This document shows, piece by piece, positions 1-6,958 of a stretch of 33,856 bases of DNA. The notes beneath the pieces are model-generated. The model worked only from the letters and a program-made list of their open reading frames with translations, made no database searches and was not told the DNA's origin. The stretch is from NCBI GenBank assembly GCA_038233055.1, contig JBBSMS010000020.1, forward strand, positions 1 to 33,856. Reading direction: 5' to 3'. How positions within the stretch are numbered: position 1 is the stretch's first letter; each line of letters begins with the position of its first letter. Origin of the DNA: Salsipaludibacter sp038233055 (lineage in GTDB: Bacteria > Actinomycetota > Nitriliruptoria > Nitriliruptorales > Nitriliruptoraceae). Position numbers and translations under genes: made by a program.

Positions 1-4
1 CCCG

Positions 5-1144
5 ATGCACTTCACGACGCGTGCCATCCACGCCGGCCAGGAGCCCGAGCCCCGTACCGGCTCGGTCAACGTGCCGATCTACCAGACCTCGACCTACGTC
101 CAGGACGGCGTCGGCGAGCACCGGGGCTGGGACTACGGCCGCAGCGGGAACCCGACCCGCGACGCGCTCCAGGCCGCGCTGGCCAGCCTCGAACAGGCCG
201 AGGACGCGGTGGTGTTCGCGTCCGGGCTGGCGGCCGAGGACGCCGTGTTCCGGCTGCTGTCGCCGGGCGACCACGTGATCATGGCCGACGACGTCTACGG
301 CGGGACGTGGCGCCAGGTGGCCCGGGTGCACGTGCCCGCCGGGTTGCTAGAGGTCACGACGGTCGACCTCGCCGACCTCGACGCGGTCGCCGCCGCGATC
401 CGACCGAGGACCCGCATGGTCTGGGTGGAGACGCCCAGCAACCCCCTGCTGAAGGTGTTCGACCTGGCCGCGCTGGCCACGGTCGCCCACGACGCCGACG
501 CCCGGCTGGTGGTCGACAACACCTTCGCCACGCCCTACCTCACCCAACCGTTGGCCCACGGTGCCGACCTGGTGGTGCACTCGACCACGAAGTACCTGGG
601 CGGGCACTCCGACGTGGTGGGCGGCGCCGTGTGCACCGACGCCGAGACCGCCGAACGCCTGCGCTTCCTGCAGAACGCGGTGGGCGCCGTGGGCGGACCC
701 TTCGACAACTACCTGACCCTCCGCGGCATCAAGACGCTGGGCGTGCGGATGGAGACCCACTGCGCAAACGCGGTCGCCATCGCCAACCACCTCGCCGAGC
801 ATCCCGCGATCACACAGGTGCTCTACCCCGGGCTCCCGGATCACCGCAACCACGACGTCGCCACCCGCCAGATGCGCCACTTCGGCGGCATGCTGTCGAT
901 CCGGCTGGCCGGCGGGCGGGCGGCGGCCGACGCGGTGGCCGTCGGCACCGAACTGTTCTTCCTCGCCGAGTCGCTGGGCGGGGTGGAGTCGCTGATCGAA
1001 CACCCCGGTGCCATGACCCACGCGTCGGTCGCGGGCACCGCCCTGGAGGTACCCGACGACCTGTTGCGGCTGTCGGTGGGCATCGAACACGTCGACGACC
1101 TGCTGGCCGACCTGGACGACGCGCTGGCCCAGGTGGGCGACTAG
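5..1144 (+). CDS. PLP-dependent transsulfuration enzyme (cystathionine gamma-synthase/lyase family)
   Basis: Cytosolic type I PLP enzyme of the Cys/Met metabolism family, acting on cystathionine or O-acyl-homoserine substrates. Seen in the 379-residue product: an N-terminal TRAIHAGQEP motif, the YGRSGNPTR loop (about 44-52) that reaches the partner subunit's cofactor, ASGLAA near 72, DNTFATP (171-177) with the Asp that contacts the PLP pyridine, and HSTTKYLGGHSD with Lys196 as the Schiff-base lysine. Length is normal for the family. Sequence alone does not separate gamma-synthase, gamma-lyase or methionine gamma-lyase-like activity, so no symbol is given. The start lies 5 bases into the window, so its ribosome binding site and any upstream start cannot be judged. 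The stop overlaps the start of the next gene, which implies cotranscription. Confidence 0.93.
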   Translation: MHFTTRAIHAGQEPEPRTGSVNVPIYQTSTYVQDGVGEHRGWDYGRSGNPTRDALQAALASLEQAEDAVVFASGLAAEDAVFRLLSPGDHVIMADDVYGGTWRQVARVHVPAGLLEVTTVDLADLDAVAAAIRPRTRMVWVETPSNPLLKVFDLAALATVAHDADARLVVDNTFATPYLTQPLAHGADLVVHSTTKYLGGHSDVVGGAVCTDAETAERLRFLQNAVGAVGGPFDNYLTLRGIKTLGVRMETHCANAVAIANHLAEHPAITQVLYPGLPDHRNHDVATRQMRHFGGMLSIRLAGGRAAADAVAVGTELFFLAESLGGVESLIEHPGAMTHASVAGTALEVPDDLLRLSVGIEHVDDLLADLDDALAQVGD

Positions 1145-2103
1145 TGCTCCGAGCGATCCTCGTCTTCAACCCCAACGCGACGACCACCGACGCGGGGGTG
1201 CGCGACGTCATCGCAGCGGCCCTGGCGTCACGGGTCGACCTCGACGTGCAACCGACCAAGATGCGGGGACATGCCACCCACATCGTGGCCGGTGCGATCC
1301 ACGACGGCGTCGATGCGGTGTTCGCCCTGGGCGGGGACGGCACCGCCAACGAGGTCGTGCAGGCGATGGCCGGCACGACGGCGATCCTGGGGGTCATCCC
1401 CGGTGGTGGCACGAACGTGTTCGCGCGCGCGCTGGGACTGCCCAACGATCCCGTGCGGGCGACCAAGACGTTGTTGGACGCGGTCGCGGGTGGCGACGTC
1501 CGCCACCTGTCGCTGGGTCGCGCCGCCGGACGCTACTTCACCTTCCACGCCGGCTTCGGGTTCGACGCGGCCGTGGTCCGCGCGGTCGAGCAGGCACCCG
1601 GGATGAAACGGCGGCTGCGCCAGGGCGCCTTCGTGTGGCAGGCCACCCGGACGTTCTTCGCCGACGCCGACCGGGCCGCCGGCACGTTGCAGGTCGTCAC
1701 CGGCGACGGCACCACGGTGGCGCCCGGTTCGATCGCCATCGTCGGCAACACCACGCCCTACACCTGGCTGCGTGGCCATCCCCTGCACGTGACGCCGGAC
1801 GCGTCCTTCGACACCGGGCTGGACCTCGCGCTGATCGGGCCGGTGTCGGCTGTTCGACTCCTGCGCCTGCTCGCGGGCCTGCGCGGCGAGCGTGGACTGC
1901 AGGCCGGCGACGATGTCACCATGCTGCACGATCGGCACCGGCTGACCCTCACCTCGACGGTCGCGCGACCCCTCCAAGTCGACGGGGACTATGCCGGCGA
2001 GTTCACCGAAGTGGTGGTCGAATCAGTGCCCCACGCCCTCCATGTGTTCGCTCAACGCACACCTGAGGGGCCCGAGTTGGCATCGGGACTTGGGACCCAT
2101 TAG
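1144..2103 (+). CDS. Diacylglycerol/lipid kinase family protein (YegS/DgkB type)
   Basis: Soluble lipid kinase with the diacylglycerol kinase catalytic fold, expected to transfer phosphate from a nucleoside triphosphate to diacylglycerol, a sphingoid base or a related membrane lipid. Seen: an N-terminal VFNPNA strand-loop, the nucleotide-binding LGGDGTANE motif (GGDGT at 63-67), PGGGTNVFARALGLP from about residue 86, and the beta-rich C-terminal half ending in a QVDGDY-type strand typical of the family. The GTG start at 1144 shares its first base with the TAG stop of the transsulfuration gene, giving about 319 residues. The same frame is open much further upstream, but that part is antisense-type noise inside the previous gene. 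The true lipid substrate is unknown. Confidence 0.88.
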   Translation: MLRAILVFNPNATTTDAGVRDVIAAALASRVDLDVQPTKMRGHATHIVAGAIHDGVDAVFALGGDGTANEVVQAMAGTTAILGVIPGGGTNVFARALGLPNDPVRATKTLLDAVAGGDVRHLSLGRAAGRYFTFHAGFGFDAAVVRAVEQAPGMKRRLRQGAFVWQATRTFFADADRAAGTLQVVTGDGTTVAPGSIAIVGNTTPYTWLRGHPLHVTPDASFDTGLDLALIGPVSAVRLLRLLAGLRGERGLQAGDDVTMLHDRHRLTLTSTVARPLQVDGDYAGEFTEVVVESVPHALHVFAQRTPEGPELASGLGTH

Positions 2104-2210
2104 GCGCGTATTCGGGCGCATGGAGCCATCCTCGTGCTTGTGGCGAACCGTTGCGACCGCAACCAGTCAGTCGCGTCGTCGCCCGCTCGCGACAAATCTC
2201 GGGCTACCCC

Positions 2211-2239
2211 TTGTCAGGCACCACGCCCCTCGTTACGAT
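2211..2239 (+). promoter_or_regulatory. Probable housekeeping promoter of whiB1
   Basis: TTGTCA (2211-2216) and TACGAT (2234-2239) are separated by exactly 17 bases, close to the sigma-70/SigA consensus, in one of the few AT-richer patches of the window. Transcription would start near 2246 and leave a leader of about 110 bases before whiB1. Inferred from sequence only. Confidence 0.6.
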
Positions 2240-2250
2240 TTTCACAAGTG

Positions 2251-2270
2251 GTTGTGACATCCTTCACAAC
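2251..2270 (+). promoter_or_regulatory. CRP/Rv3676/GlxR-type operator upstream of whiB1
   Basis: GTTGTGACATCCTTCACAAC is a perfect inverted repeat with 7-base arms around a 6-base spacer and contains the textbook TGTGA-N6-TCACA core. An additional overlapping palindrome, TCACAA-N4-TTGTGA, lies at 2242-2257. Known from mycobacteria: whiB1 is controlled by the cAMP receptor protein through such sites. Here the site lies just downstream of the inferred transcription start, a position that would favour repression unless another promoter is used. Confidence 0.7.
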
Positions 2271-2355
2271 CTCTCGGGGACGACCCCCGGGACCACCCGG
2301 AACCACACGGCAGCCCGCACCCGACCCGCTGCCACCACGACCCCTGGAGGTCACC

Positions 2356-2607
2356 ATGGACTGGCGCAACGAAGCCGCCTGCCGCAACGAAGACCCCGAA
2401 CTCTTCTTCCCCATCGGGTCCACCGGGCCCGCCGTCGAACAGGCCGACCAGGCCAAGCAGGTCTGCATGACCTGCACCGTCCGCGAGGACTGCCTCGAGT
2501 ACGCCCTCGCGTCGAACCAGGACGCCGGCATCTGGGGCGGACTGACCGAGGATGAGCGCCGCACCCTCAAGCGTGCCCGCCAGCGTCGTCGCCGCATGGC
2601 CGGCTGA
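2356..2607 (+). CDS. whiB1: WhiB1-type [4Fe-4S] transcription factor
   Basis: Small iron-sulfur regulator of 83 residues that in actinobacteria binds region 4 of the primary sigma factor and responds to nitric oxide. Seen: four cluster cysteines C9, C37, C40 and C46 in the WhiB pattern Cys...CxxCxxxxxC, the GIWGG turn at 58-62, and a basic C-terminal tail (KRARQRRRR) for DNA contact. Trp3 and the Phe17-Phe18 pair, which pack against sigma in the M. tuberculosis WhiB1 complex, are present, and the spacing of all cysteines equals the mycobacterial protein as I recall it. The ATG at 2356 is chosen because GGAGG (2346-2350) sits 5 bases upstream and because WhiB1 proteins begin MDWR; a longer open frame from 2134 has no support. 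It has its own promoter, a CRP-like operator and a terminator. Confidence 0.95.
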   Translation: MDWRNEAACRNEDPELFFPIGSTGPAVEQADQAKQVCMTCTVREDCLEYALASNQDAGIWGGLTEDERRTLKRARQRRRRMAG

Positions 2608-2628
2608 GCCACCACCACACCTGACACG

Positions 2629-2657
2629 AACGACCCGCCGGTCGCCGGCGGGTCGTT
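2629..2657 (+). terminator. Hairpin terminator after whiB1
   Basis: A perfect 13-base-pair stem (AACGACCCGCCGG with its complement) closes a 3-base loop, 21 bases after the whiB1 stop. No T-run follows, as is common in high-GC actinobacteria. Confidence 0.75.
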
Positions 2658-2689
2658 CTGCGTCGTGCATGCGAGTTGCGTCACGCACC

Positions 2690-2792
2690 CGAGTTCTGCA
2701 ATCTGCCCGAGCGGAGCGAGGGCAGGCCTTCCCTCCAGCCGCAGAACGAGCGCCAGCGAGTTCTGCAATCTGCCCGAGCGGAGCGAGGGCAG
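2690..2792. repeat. Two copies of a 36-bp intergenic direct repeat
   Basis: Identical 36-base copies at 2690-2725 and 2757-2792, beginning CGAGTTCTGCAATCTGCCCG and ending GAGGGCAG, sit between the convergent whiB1 and pdtaS genes. Each copy contains the inverted pair CTGCCC/GGGCAG around a GAGCGGAGCGA core. Between them GCAGAAC (2741-2747) is complementary to GTTCTGC (2760-2766) in the second copy, so further hairpins are possible. The second copy ends 3 bases before the pdtaS stop. Looks like a REP-type extragenic element; no other copy was seen in the window. Confidence 0.85.
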
Positions 2793-2795
2793 ACG

Positions 2796-4265
2796 TCAGC
2801 CCGGGAGCGGGATGTCGACGAGGCAGCGCGTGCCGCTCTCGTCGCTGTCGACGGAAAGCGTCCCGGCCAACTCGGACTCGACCAGCGTGAGCGAGATCTG
2901 CAGACCCAGGTTCGCACTCACGCGCAGGTCCCACCCGTCGGGGAGCCCGACCCCGTCGTCGACCACCTCCATCAGCAACCGCGCCGGTCGCCGGTCCAGT
3001 CGCACCACGACCTCGCCGCCGCGGGACGGGAAGGCATGCTCGACCGCGTTCTGCACCAGTTCGGACATCACCAGCGCCAACGGGGTCGCCACGTCCGGCC
3101 CCAACTCACCGGCCAACCCGTCGATGATCACCTGCACGGGCCGCTCCGGGTCGGTCAGCCCGGTCGTGAGCATGTCGGCCAACCGGCTCGCGACCTTGTC
3201 GAACGAGACCCGCTGGCGAGCGTCCTGCGACAGCGTCTCGTGGACCAGGGCGATGGAGGAGATCCGGCGCACGGACTCCGCCAGTGCCTCGACCGCCTCG
3301 GGGACCTGCAGGCGCCGCCCCTGCAGGCGCAGCAGGGAGGCCACGGTCTGGAGGTTGTTCTTGACCCGGTGGTGGATCTCGCGGATCGTGGCGTCCTTGT
3401 ACAGCAACAGGCGCTCGTGGCGTCGCAGTTCCGTCACCTCACGCAACAGCATGAGCCCGCCCAGGACCTCGTGGTCGCGGGTCAGCGGCAGCAGTCGACG
3501 CAGCACCACCGCTCCGCGGGCCTCCACCTCCGACTCCAGTGCGTCGCCGTCGGCCAACGCCCGCAGCACGGCGACGTCGTCCATGTCGAAGTCGGCGATG
3601 TTGCGGTCGATCACGTTGCCGACGACCCCGAGTCGGCGGTACGCACTGACGGCATTGGGCGAGGCATAGGCGACGCGGCCGGACGGTTCCAGTCGGAGCA
3701 TGCCGTCCCCGACGCGGGGGGCGAGTTCGCGCTCGTGGGACTCGCCCGGGTACGGGAACGCGCCGACCGCCAACATGTCGACCAGCTCGTCGGCGGTCCC
3801 GAGGTAGGCCTTCTCCAGGGCCGAGACGGCGCGGGTCGTGGCCGGGTTGATCTGGCGCGTGACCACGGCGATGACCTCGCCGCCGAACCAGATCGGGATG
3901 GCGTCGTCGCGGGAGGCGACCGATCCCTCGAGGTCGTCGGCCACCCCGGGCACGGACGGGTTGTCCACGAGACGGCCGTCGAGGCGCTGGATCTGGCCGG
4001 TCTCGAAGGCGGCCTCGACGTGGGTCAGGTCCTCGGGCGCGAACACGTCCCCGACCAGGTCCTCGTGGTGCAGCGTGGGCGCCGTGTAGGGACGCATCTG
4101 GGCCAGCACCACGAACCGGTCGGTATGGTCGCGAGCCAGCATCAGCAGGTCGGCGAACGACAGGTCCGACAGGATCTGCCAGTCCGACACCACCGCCTGC
4201 AGGTGGTCCACGGCGGCGTCGGACAACGACACGTGCTCGTGCACGAGTTCGTGCAGGGTGGTCAT
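2796..4265 (-). CDS. pdtaS: PdtaS-type sensor histidine kinase (HisKA_2)
   Basis: Cytosolic histidine kinase of about 489 residues. In mycobacteria PdtaS phosphorylates the RNA-binding antitermination regulator PdtaR. Seen: a GAF-like N-terminal sensor (about 1-140), a PAS-like region (about 185-280), the HisKA_2 phosphoacceptor helix IREIHHRVKNNLQTVASLLR with the HH pair at 298-299, and an HATPase_c domain with the N-box (SELVQNAVEHAF) and G-box (DDGVGLPDGW). No membrane segment is visible, as expected for PdtaS. The start at the ATG at 4265 is chosen because MTTLHELVHEH and the following LSFADLLM stretch line up with the mycobacterial N-terminus as I recall it; a GTG at 4316 would add 17 residues without a better ribosome site. 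It faces whiB1, matching the Rv3219/Rv3220c pairing. No pdtaR partner lies in the window. Confidence 0.9.
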   Translation of the reverse strand: MTTLHELVHEHVSLSDAAVDHLQAVVSDWQILSDLSFADLLMLARDHTDRFVVLAQMRPYTAPTLHHEDLVGDVFAPEDLTHVEAAFETGQIQRLDGRLVDNPSVPGVADDLEGSVASRDDAIPIWFGGEVIAVVTRQINPATTRAVSALEKAYLGTADELVDMLAVGAFPYPGESHERELAPRVGDGMLRLEPSGRVAYASPNAVSAYRRLGVVGNVIDRNIADFDMDDVAVLRALADGDALESEVEARGAVVLRRLLPLTRDHEVLGGLMLLREVTELRRHERLLLYKDATIREIHHRVKNNLQTVASLLRLQGRRLQVPEAVEALAESVRRISSIALVHETLSQDARQRVSFDKVASRLADMLTTGLTDPERPVQVIIDGLAGELGPDVATPLALVMSELVQNAVEHAFPSRGGEVVVRLDRRPARLLMEVVDDGVGLPDGWDLRVSANLGLQISLTLVESELAGTLSVDSDESGTRCLVDIPLPG

Positions 4266-4332
4266 CGTCGCCGTCCCGTGACCGGCCGCGGCGACGGTCG
4301 TCGTGCCGGCGGACACCTGCGGCCGGTGGCAC

Positions 4333-4647
4333 TCACGACTCCAGCAACTTCCCCAGTTGGTCGAGCGGGACGACCTCGCGGATGTGCTCGAACGCGCGGC
4401 CCTCGATCTCGCGCGCCTCGGTCAGCCCGATGCCCATCACGCGGGCCGTGTCGGCGAGGCTGTGCGGGTGCCCGTCGGCCAGCCCCATGCGAAGTTCCAG
4501 CACCCGCCGCTGGGTGGCCGGCAGCCGTTCGAGCACACGACCGAGCGGTTTCGACAGGGATGCGACGCGATCGTCCGGGTCGACCGCGCGACGCCGACCA
4601 CGACCTCCACGACGGGAGGAGCGGTCGTCAGCGTGTCGGGCAGCCAT
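4333..4647 (-). CDS. Stand-alone sigma-70 region 4 domain protein
   Basis: A 104-residue protein. Residues 1-30 are Arg/Asp-rich and probably disordered. Residues about 36-92 (LPATQRRVLELRMGLADG...LADTARVMGIGLTEAREIEGRAF) match region 4 of primary-type sigma factors, the part that reads the -35 element and contacts activators. Regions 1.2, 2 and 3 are absent, so it cannot act as a normal sigma factor. Possible roles are a DNA-binding adaptor, an RNA polymerase flap competitor, or a partner for WhiB proteins; these are inferences. The ATG at 4647 has no Shine-Dalgarno, but TACCCT ends 7 bases before it, suggesting a leaderless transcript. The same frame continues far upstream only as antisense to the DUF5317 gene. 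It follows pdtaS on the same strand, 67 bases away, but is transcribed first. Confidence 0.8.
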   Translation of the reverse strand: MAARHADDRSSRRGGRGRRRAVDPDDRVASLSKPLGRVLERLPATQRRVLELRMGLADGHPHSLADTARVMGIGLTEAREIEGRAFEHIREVVPLDQLGKLLES

Positions 4648-4654
4648 GCGACGA

Positions 4655-4660
4655 AGGGTA
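4655..4660 (-). promoter_or_regulatory. Candidate -10 element for leaderless sigma-4 gene
   Basis: On the minus strand TACCCT (matching TANNNT) ends 7 bases before the ATG, which would place the transcription start at the start codon. No convincing -35 box is seen. The same TACCCT-N7-ATG arrangement precedes the acyl-CoA dehydrogenase gene. Confidence 0.4.
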
Positions 4661-4828
4661 GACGATCCTGCCTGCCGGTCTGGTCCCGTCCTCGCCGTCC
4701 GCGATCGCGAGCCGTCCACCACCGCGCCCGTCTGCGACCACGTCCGTTCGTGGGGGCGTCGACGGTCCTCGTTGAGGTCGACCGCGACGGCTGGCACCCT
4801 CGACGGCGTTCCCCGCGGGAGGCGCCCC

Positions 4829-5500
4829 ATGTTGCTCGGACTGCTGACGGTGGCCCTGGCGGCTGCATGGGCCGGCATCCGGGCACGGCTCGACGGCGAC
4901 CCGATCGACCCCCGACTGCCGGACGTCCGCTGGTTGCCGGTCGCGCTGGCGGGCCTGCTCGGCCAGGTGGCGCTGGACCGGCTGCAGCCGCTGGGCGAGG
5001 TGCTGGTGGCCGGCGAGGTGGTGAGCCTGGCCGCCCTGCTGGCCGCGGGGATCGTCAACGCCCACCTGCCCGGGGTGGTGGCCCTGACCGCGGGGGTCGT
5101 GGCCAACGGCGCCGCCATCGTGGCCAACGCCGGGATGCCGGTGTCGGGCGCCGCCGTGCGTGCGTTGGGCGCCGCGCCCGCCATGATCCCCCGCGCGGGC
5201 CACCACCACCTGCTCGACGCCACGTCCCGCCTGACCGGGCTGGCCGACACGCTGGCCCTGGACTGGCTGGGAATCGTGGTGTCACCCGGCGACCTCCTGC
5301 TGGTCGCGGGCGCGGTCGTCCTGTTGGCCGCCAGCCTGACGGGCGCCACCGACGAGCAACCGGCGTGGGCGCGCCCGCACGGGACCTGGTTGGCCGCACT
5401 CGGTCGACCGGATCGGGCCCCGGTGTCGCCGTCCGACGTCCCCGCCGACCCGGTTGCCACGCCGGCGCCGGCCTCGGCCCCGGTCGGCGAGTCCGGCTGA
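4829..5500 (+). CDS. DUF5317 family integral membrane protein
   Basis: A 223-residue membrane protein of unknown function. Seen: an N-terminal hydrophobic helix (about 1-16), two or three further hydrophobic helices between 36 and 100, the family signature NAHLPGVVALTAGVVANGAAIVANAG split over about residues 77-102, an amphipathic middle part with GHHHLLDATSRL, and a last hydrophobic helix near 155-172. The C-terminal 45 residues are Pro/Ala-rich and probably cytosolic. Start: ATG at 4829 with GGGAGG at 4817-4822 six bases upstream; the longer open frame upstream overlaps the sigma-4 gene and is rejected. A weak promoter (TTGAGG at 4772, CACCCT at 4795, 17-base spacer) may drive it. It is divergent from the sigma-4 gene and convergent with the epimerase-like gene. 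Confidence 0.8.
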   Translation: MLLGLLTVALAAAWAGIRARLDGDPIDPRLPDVRWLPVALAGLLGQVALDRLQPLGEVLVAGEVVSLAALLAAGIVNAHLPGVVALTAGVVANGAAIVANAGMPVSGAAVRALGAAPAMIPRAGHHHLLDATSRLTGLADTLALDWLGIVVSPGDLLLVAGAVVLLAASLTGATDEQPAWARPHGTWLAALGRPDRAPVSPSDVPADPVATPAPASAPVGESG

Positions 5501-5538
5501 ACGGCCGCCACCGACGGCCGGTGCGGGTCAGCGGCGAG

Positions 5539-6501
5539 TCAGCGGCTGGGACGCCGGGCCGCGTACCACTCCAAGGTGGAGGCCAGGCCCTCCTCCAGCG
5601 TGGTCCACGGCTTCCATCCCAGGTCTTCGGCCGCACGACGCGACGACAGCGCCGACGCCCGCACCGCCCCGGGTTCCTCCGGGACGCGCGTGGGTCGATG
5701 GGGATACCGGGTCGCCGCGGCGAGGGCGCGGAACAACTGGTTCACGGACGTCTGCTGGGCCGTCCCGATGTTGTAGCGGCGACCATGGCCCCGGTCGGCG
5801 CTCAGGGCCATCGCGTGCACCACGTCGTCGACGTAGGTGAAGTCGCGGGTCTGCTCCCCGTCCCCGTGGATCGTGACATCGGTATCGGCCAGCATCCGCG
5901 CGACGAGCACGCCGACGATCCCGCCGGTCGCGTCGGTGGCCTGGCGGGGCCCGTAGACGTCAGCCAGTGCCAGCGAGGTCCACTCGAGCCCATGCTGCAG
6001 CGAGAAGACCTCGAGGTAGTGCTCGACCGCCACCTGCGCGGCCCCCGAGGGCGTGCGCGGCGCCGACGGCAACGTCTCCACCGCCGGCAGGTCGTCACGG
6101 TCGACGTCGCCGTGGATCGCCGCGCCGGAACTGGCGACCACGACCTTGCGGACGCCGTGGCGGACCGCCACCTGCAACAGGTTGACCGTGCCGACCACGT
6201 TCACACGGGCGTCGGCCACGGCGTCGGGACGGGCCGGGTCCCAGGCACGGGCGGCGAGGTGGTGGATGACGTCGGGCTTGTGGCGCTCGACCATCGCGTC
6301 GAGGCCGTCCGAGGTGATGTCGAGCCGCTGGAACTCCAACTGCGCGGCGTAGTGGCGGCGGGCGTGGTCGAGGTTGGCGAGGTGGCCGGTGGAGAGATTG
6401 TCGACGACCACGACGCGGCGCTCCTCGGCCAGCATGCGGTCGACCAGCGTGGACCCGATGAAGCCCGCCCCACCCGTCACCATCACCGTGCTGGTGGCCA
6501 C
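5539..6501 (-). CDS. NAD-dependent epimerase/dehydratase-like SDR lacking the catalytic Tyr and Lys
   Basis: Extended short-chain dehydrogenase/reductase fold, 320 residues, resembling UDP-glucose 4-epimerases. Seen: Rossmann motif TGGAGFIGS (9-17), VVDNLSTG (33-39), HLAA (81-84) and VVASSGAAIHG (121-131), all typical of NAD-bound sugar nucleotide epimerases, plus DVYGPRQ and a C-terminal substrate domain with RDFTYVDDVV. The usual PYxxSK-type active site reads TPSGAAQ, so Ser152 replaces the catalytic Tyr and Gln156 replaces the Lys. I checked this on the DNA; it is not a frame artefact. Either it is a non-catalytic NAD-sugar binding protein or it uses different chemistry. Start GTG at 6501 with AGGGTG upstream. 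It is monocistronic, behind the terminator of the sigma/anti-sigma operon. Confidence 0.85.
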   Translation of the reverse strand: MATSTVMVTGGAGFIGSTLVDRMLAEERRVVVVDNLSTGHLANLDHARRHYAAQLEFQRLDITSDGLDAMVERHKPDVIHHLAARAWDPARPDAVADARVNVVGTVNLLQVAVRHGVRKVVVASSGAAIHGDVDRDDLPAVETLPSAPRTPSGAAQVAVEHYLEVFSLQHGLEWTSLALADVYGPRQATDATGGIVGVLVARMLADTDVTIHGDGEQTRDFTYVDDVVHAMALSADRGHGRRYNIGTAQQTSVNQLFRALAAATRYPHRPTRVPEEPGAVRASALSSRRAAEDLGWKPWTTLEEGLASTLEWYAARRPSR

Positions 6502-6630
6502 CGCGTCACCCTCGTCGTCGCGTCACCGCCCGAGACTACGGCGTGTCCCTGGGCGGGCCCGCGAACCACCGTCGCGGCTCGACCGCGGACGCGCACGGTG
6601 CCGGCCCCCTCCCGACCCCGACACCACGAG

Positions 6631-6654
6631 GCCCTCCCGGTGGGCCGGGAGGGC
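6631..6654 (-). terminator. Terminator of the ECF sigma/anti-sigma operon
   Basis: GCCCTCCCGG and CCGGGAGGGC form a perfect 10-base-pair stem with loop TGGG, 22 bases after the anti-sigma stop on the minus strand. No T-run follows. Confidence 0.75.
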
Positions 6655-6676
6655 GGGGTCGTGCAGCGGGTGGTGG

Positions 6677-6958
6677 TCAGGAGGCCGAGGCCATCGTGTC
6701 CAGGCGCCGCCGGATCGCGTCATGGAGGTCCGGGGGCGTGCGCTCGACGCAGCGTTGCCGGATGATGGCGCGCAACTGTTCCTCGAAGGAGGCCCGGTCG
6801 GCACACGGATAACAGGCCGACAGGTGCGAGCGGATGGTCGACAGGTCGCTTTCCGGCAACTCGCCGTCCAGGTAGCGCTCCAGTTCGCGGAGTGCGTCCT
6901 GGCAGTTGCCCGACTCGTCGGAACACTGCCCTGCAAGGTCGGTCACGTCCGCGCCCAT
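6677..6958 (-). CDS. RsrA/RshA-type zinc anti-sigma factor
   Basis: A 93-residue cytosolic redox-sensing anti-sigma factor that would hold the adjacent ECF sigma factor inactive until disulfide stress ejects zinc. Seen: the ZAS signature H45-x3-C49-x2-C52 (HLSACYPC), the helix YLDGELPESDLSTIRSH before it, and the C-terminal helix PPDLHDAIRRRL. Additional cysteines C12, C19 and C70 correspond in rough position to the extra cysteines of Streptomyces RsrA. The ATG at 6958 is chosen: it overlaps the sigma stop as TGATG and has GGGAGGG 5 bases upstream; an ATG one codon earlier is too close to that site. The overlap implies translational coupling with the sigma gene. Confidence 0.9.
   Translation of the reverse strand: MGADVTDLAGQCSDESGNCQDALRELERYLDGELPESDLSTIRSHLSACYPCADRASFEEQLRAIIRQRCVERTPPDLHDAIRRRLDTMASAS

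Noticed and set aside
4303..6765. 820-codon plus-strand open frame across the sigma-4, DUF5317 and epimerase region
   Set aside because: Arg/Pro/Gly composition, crosses three recognised genes, no motif.
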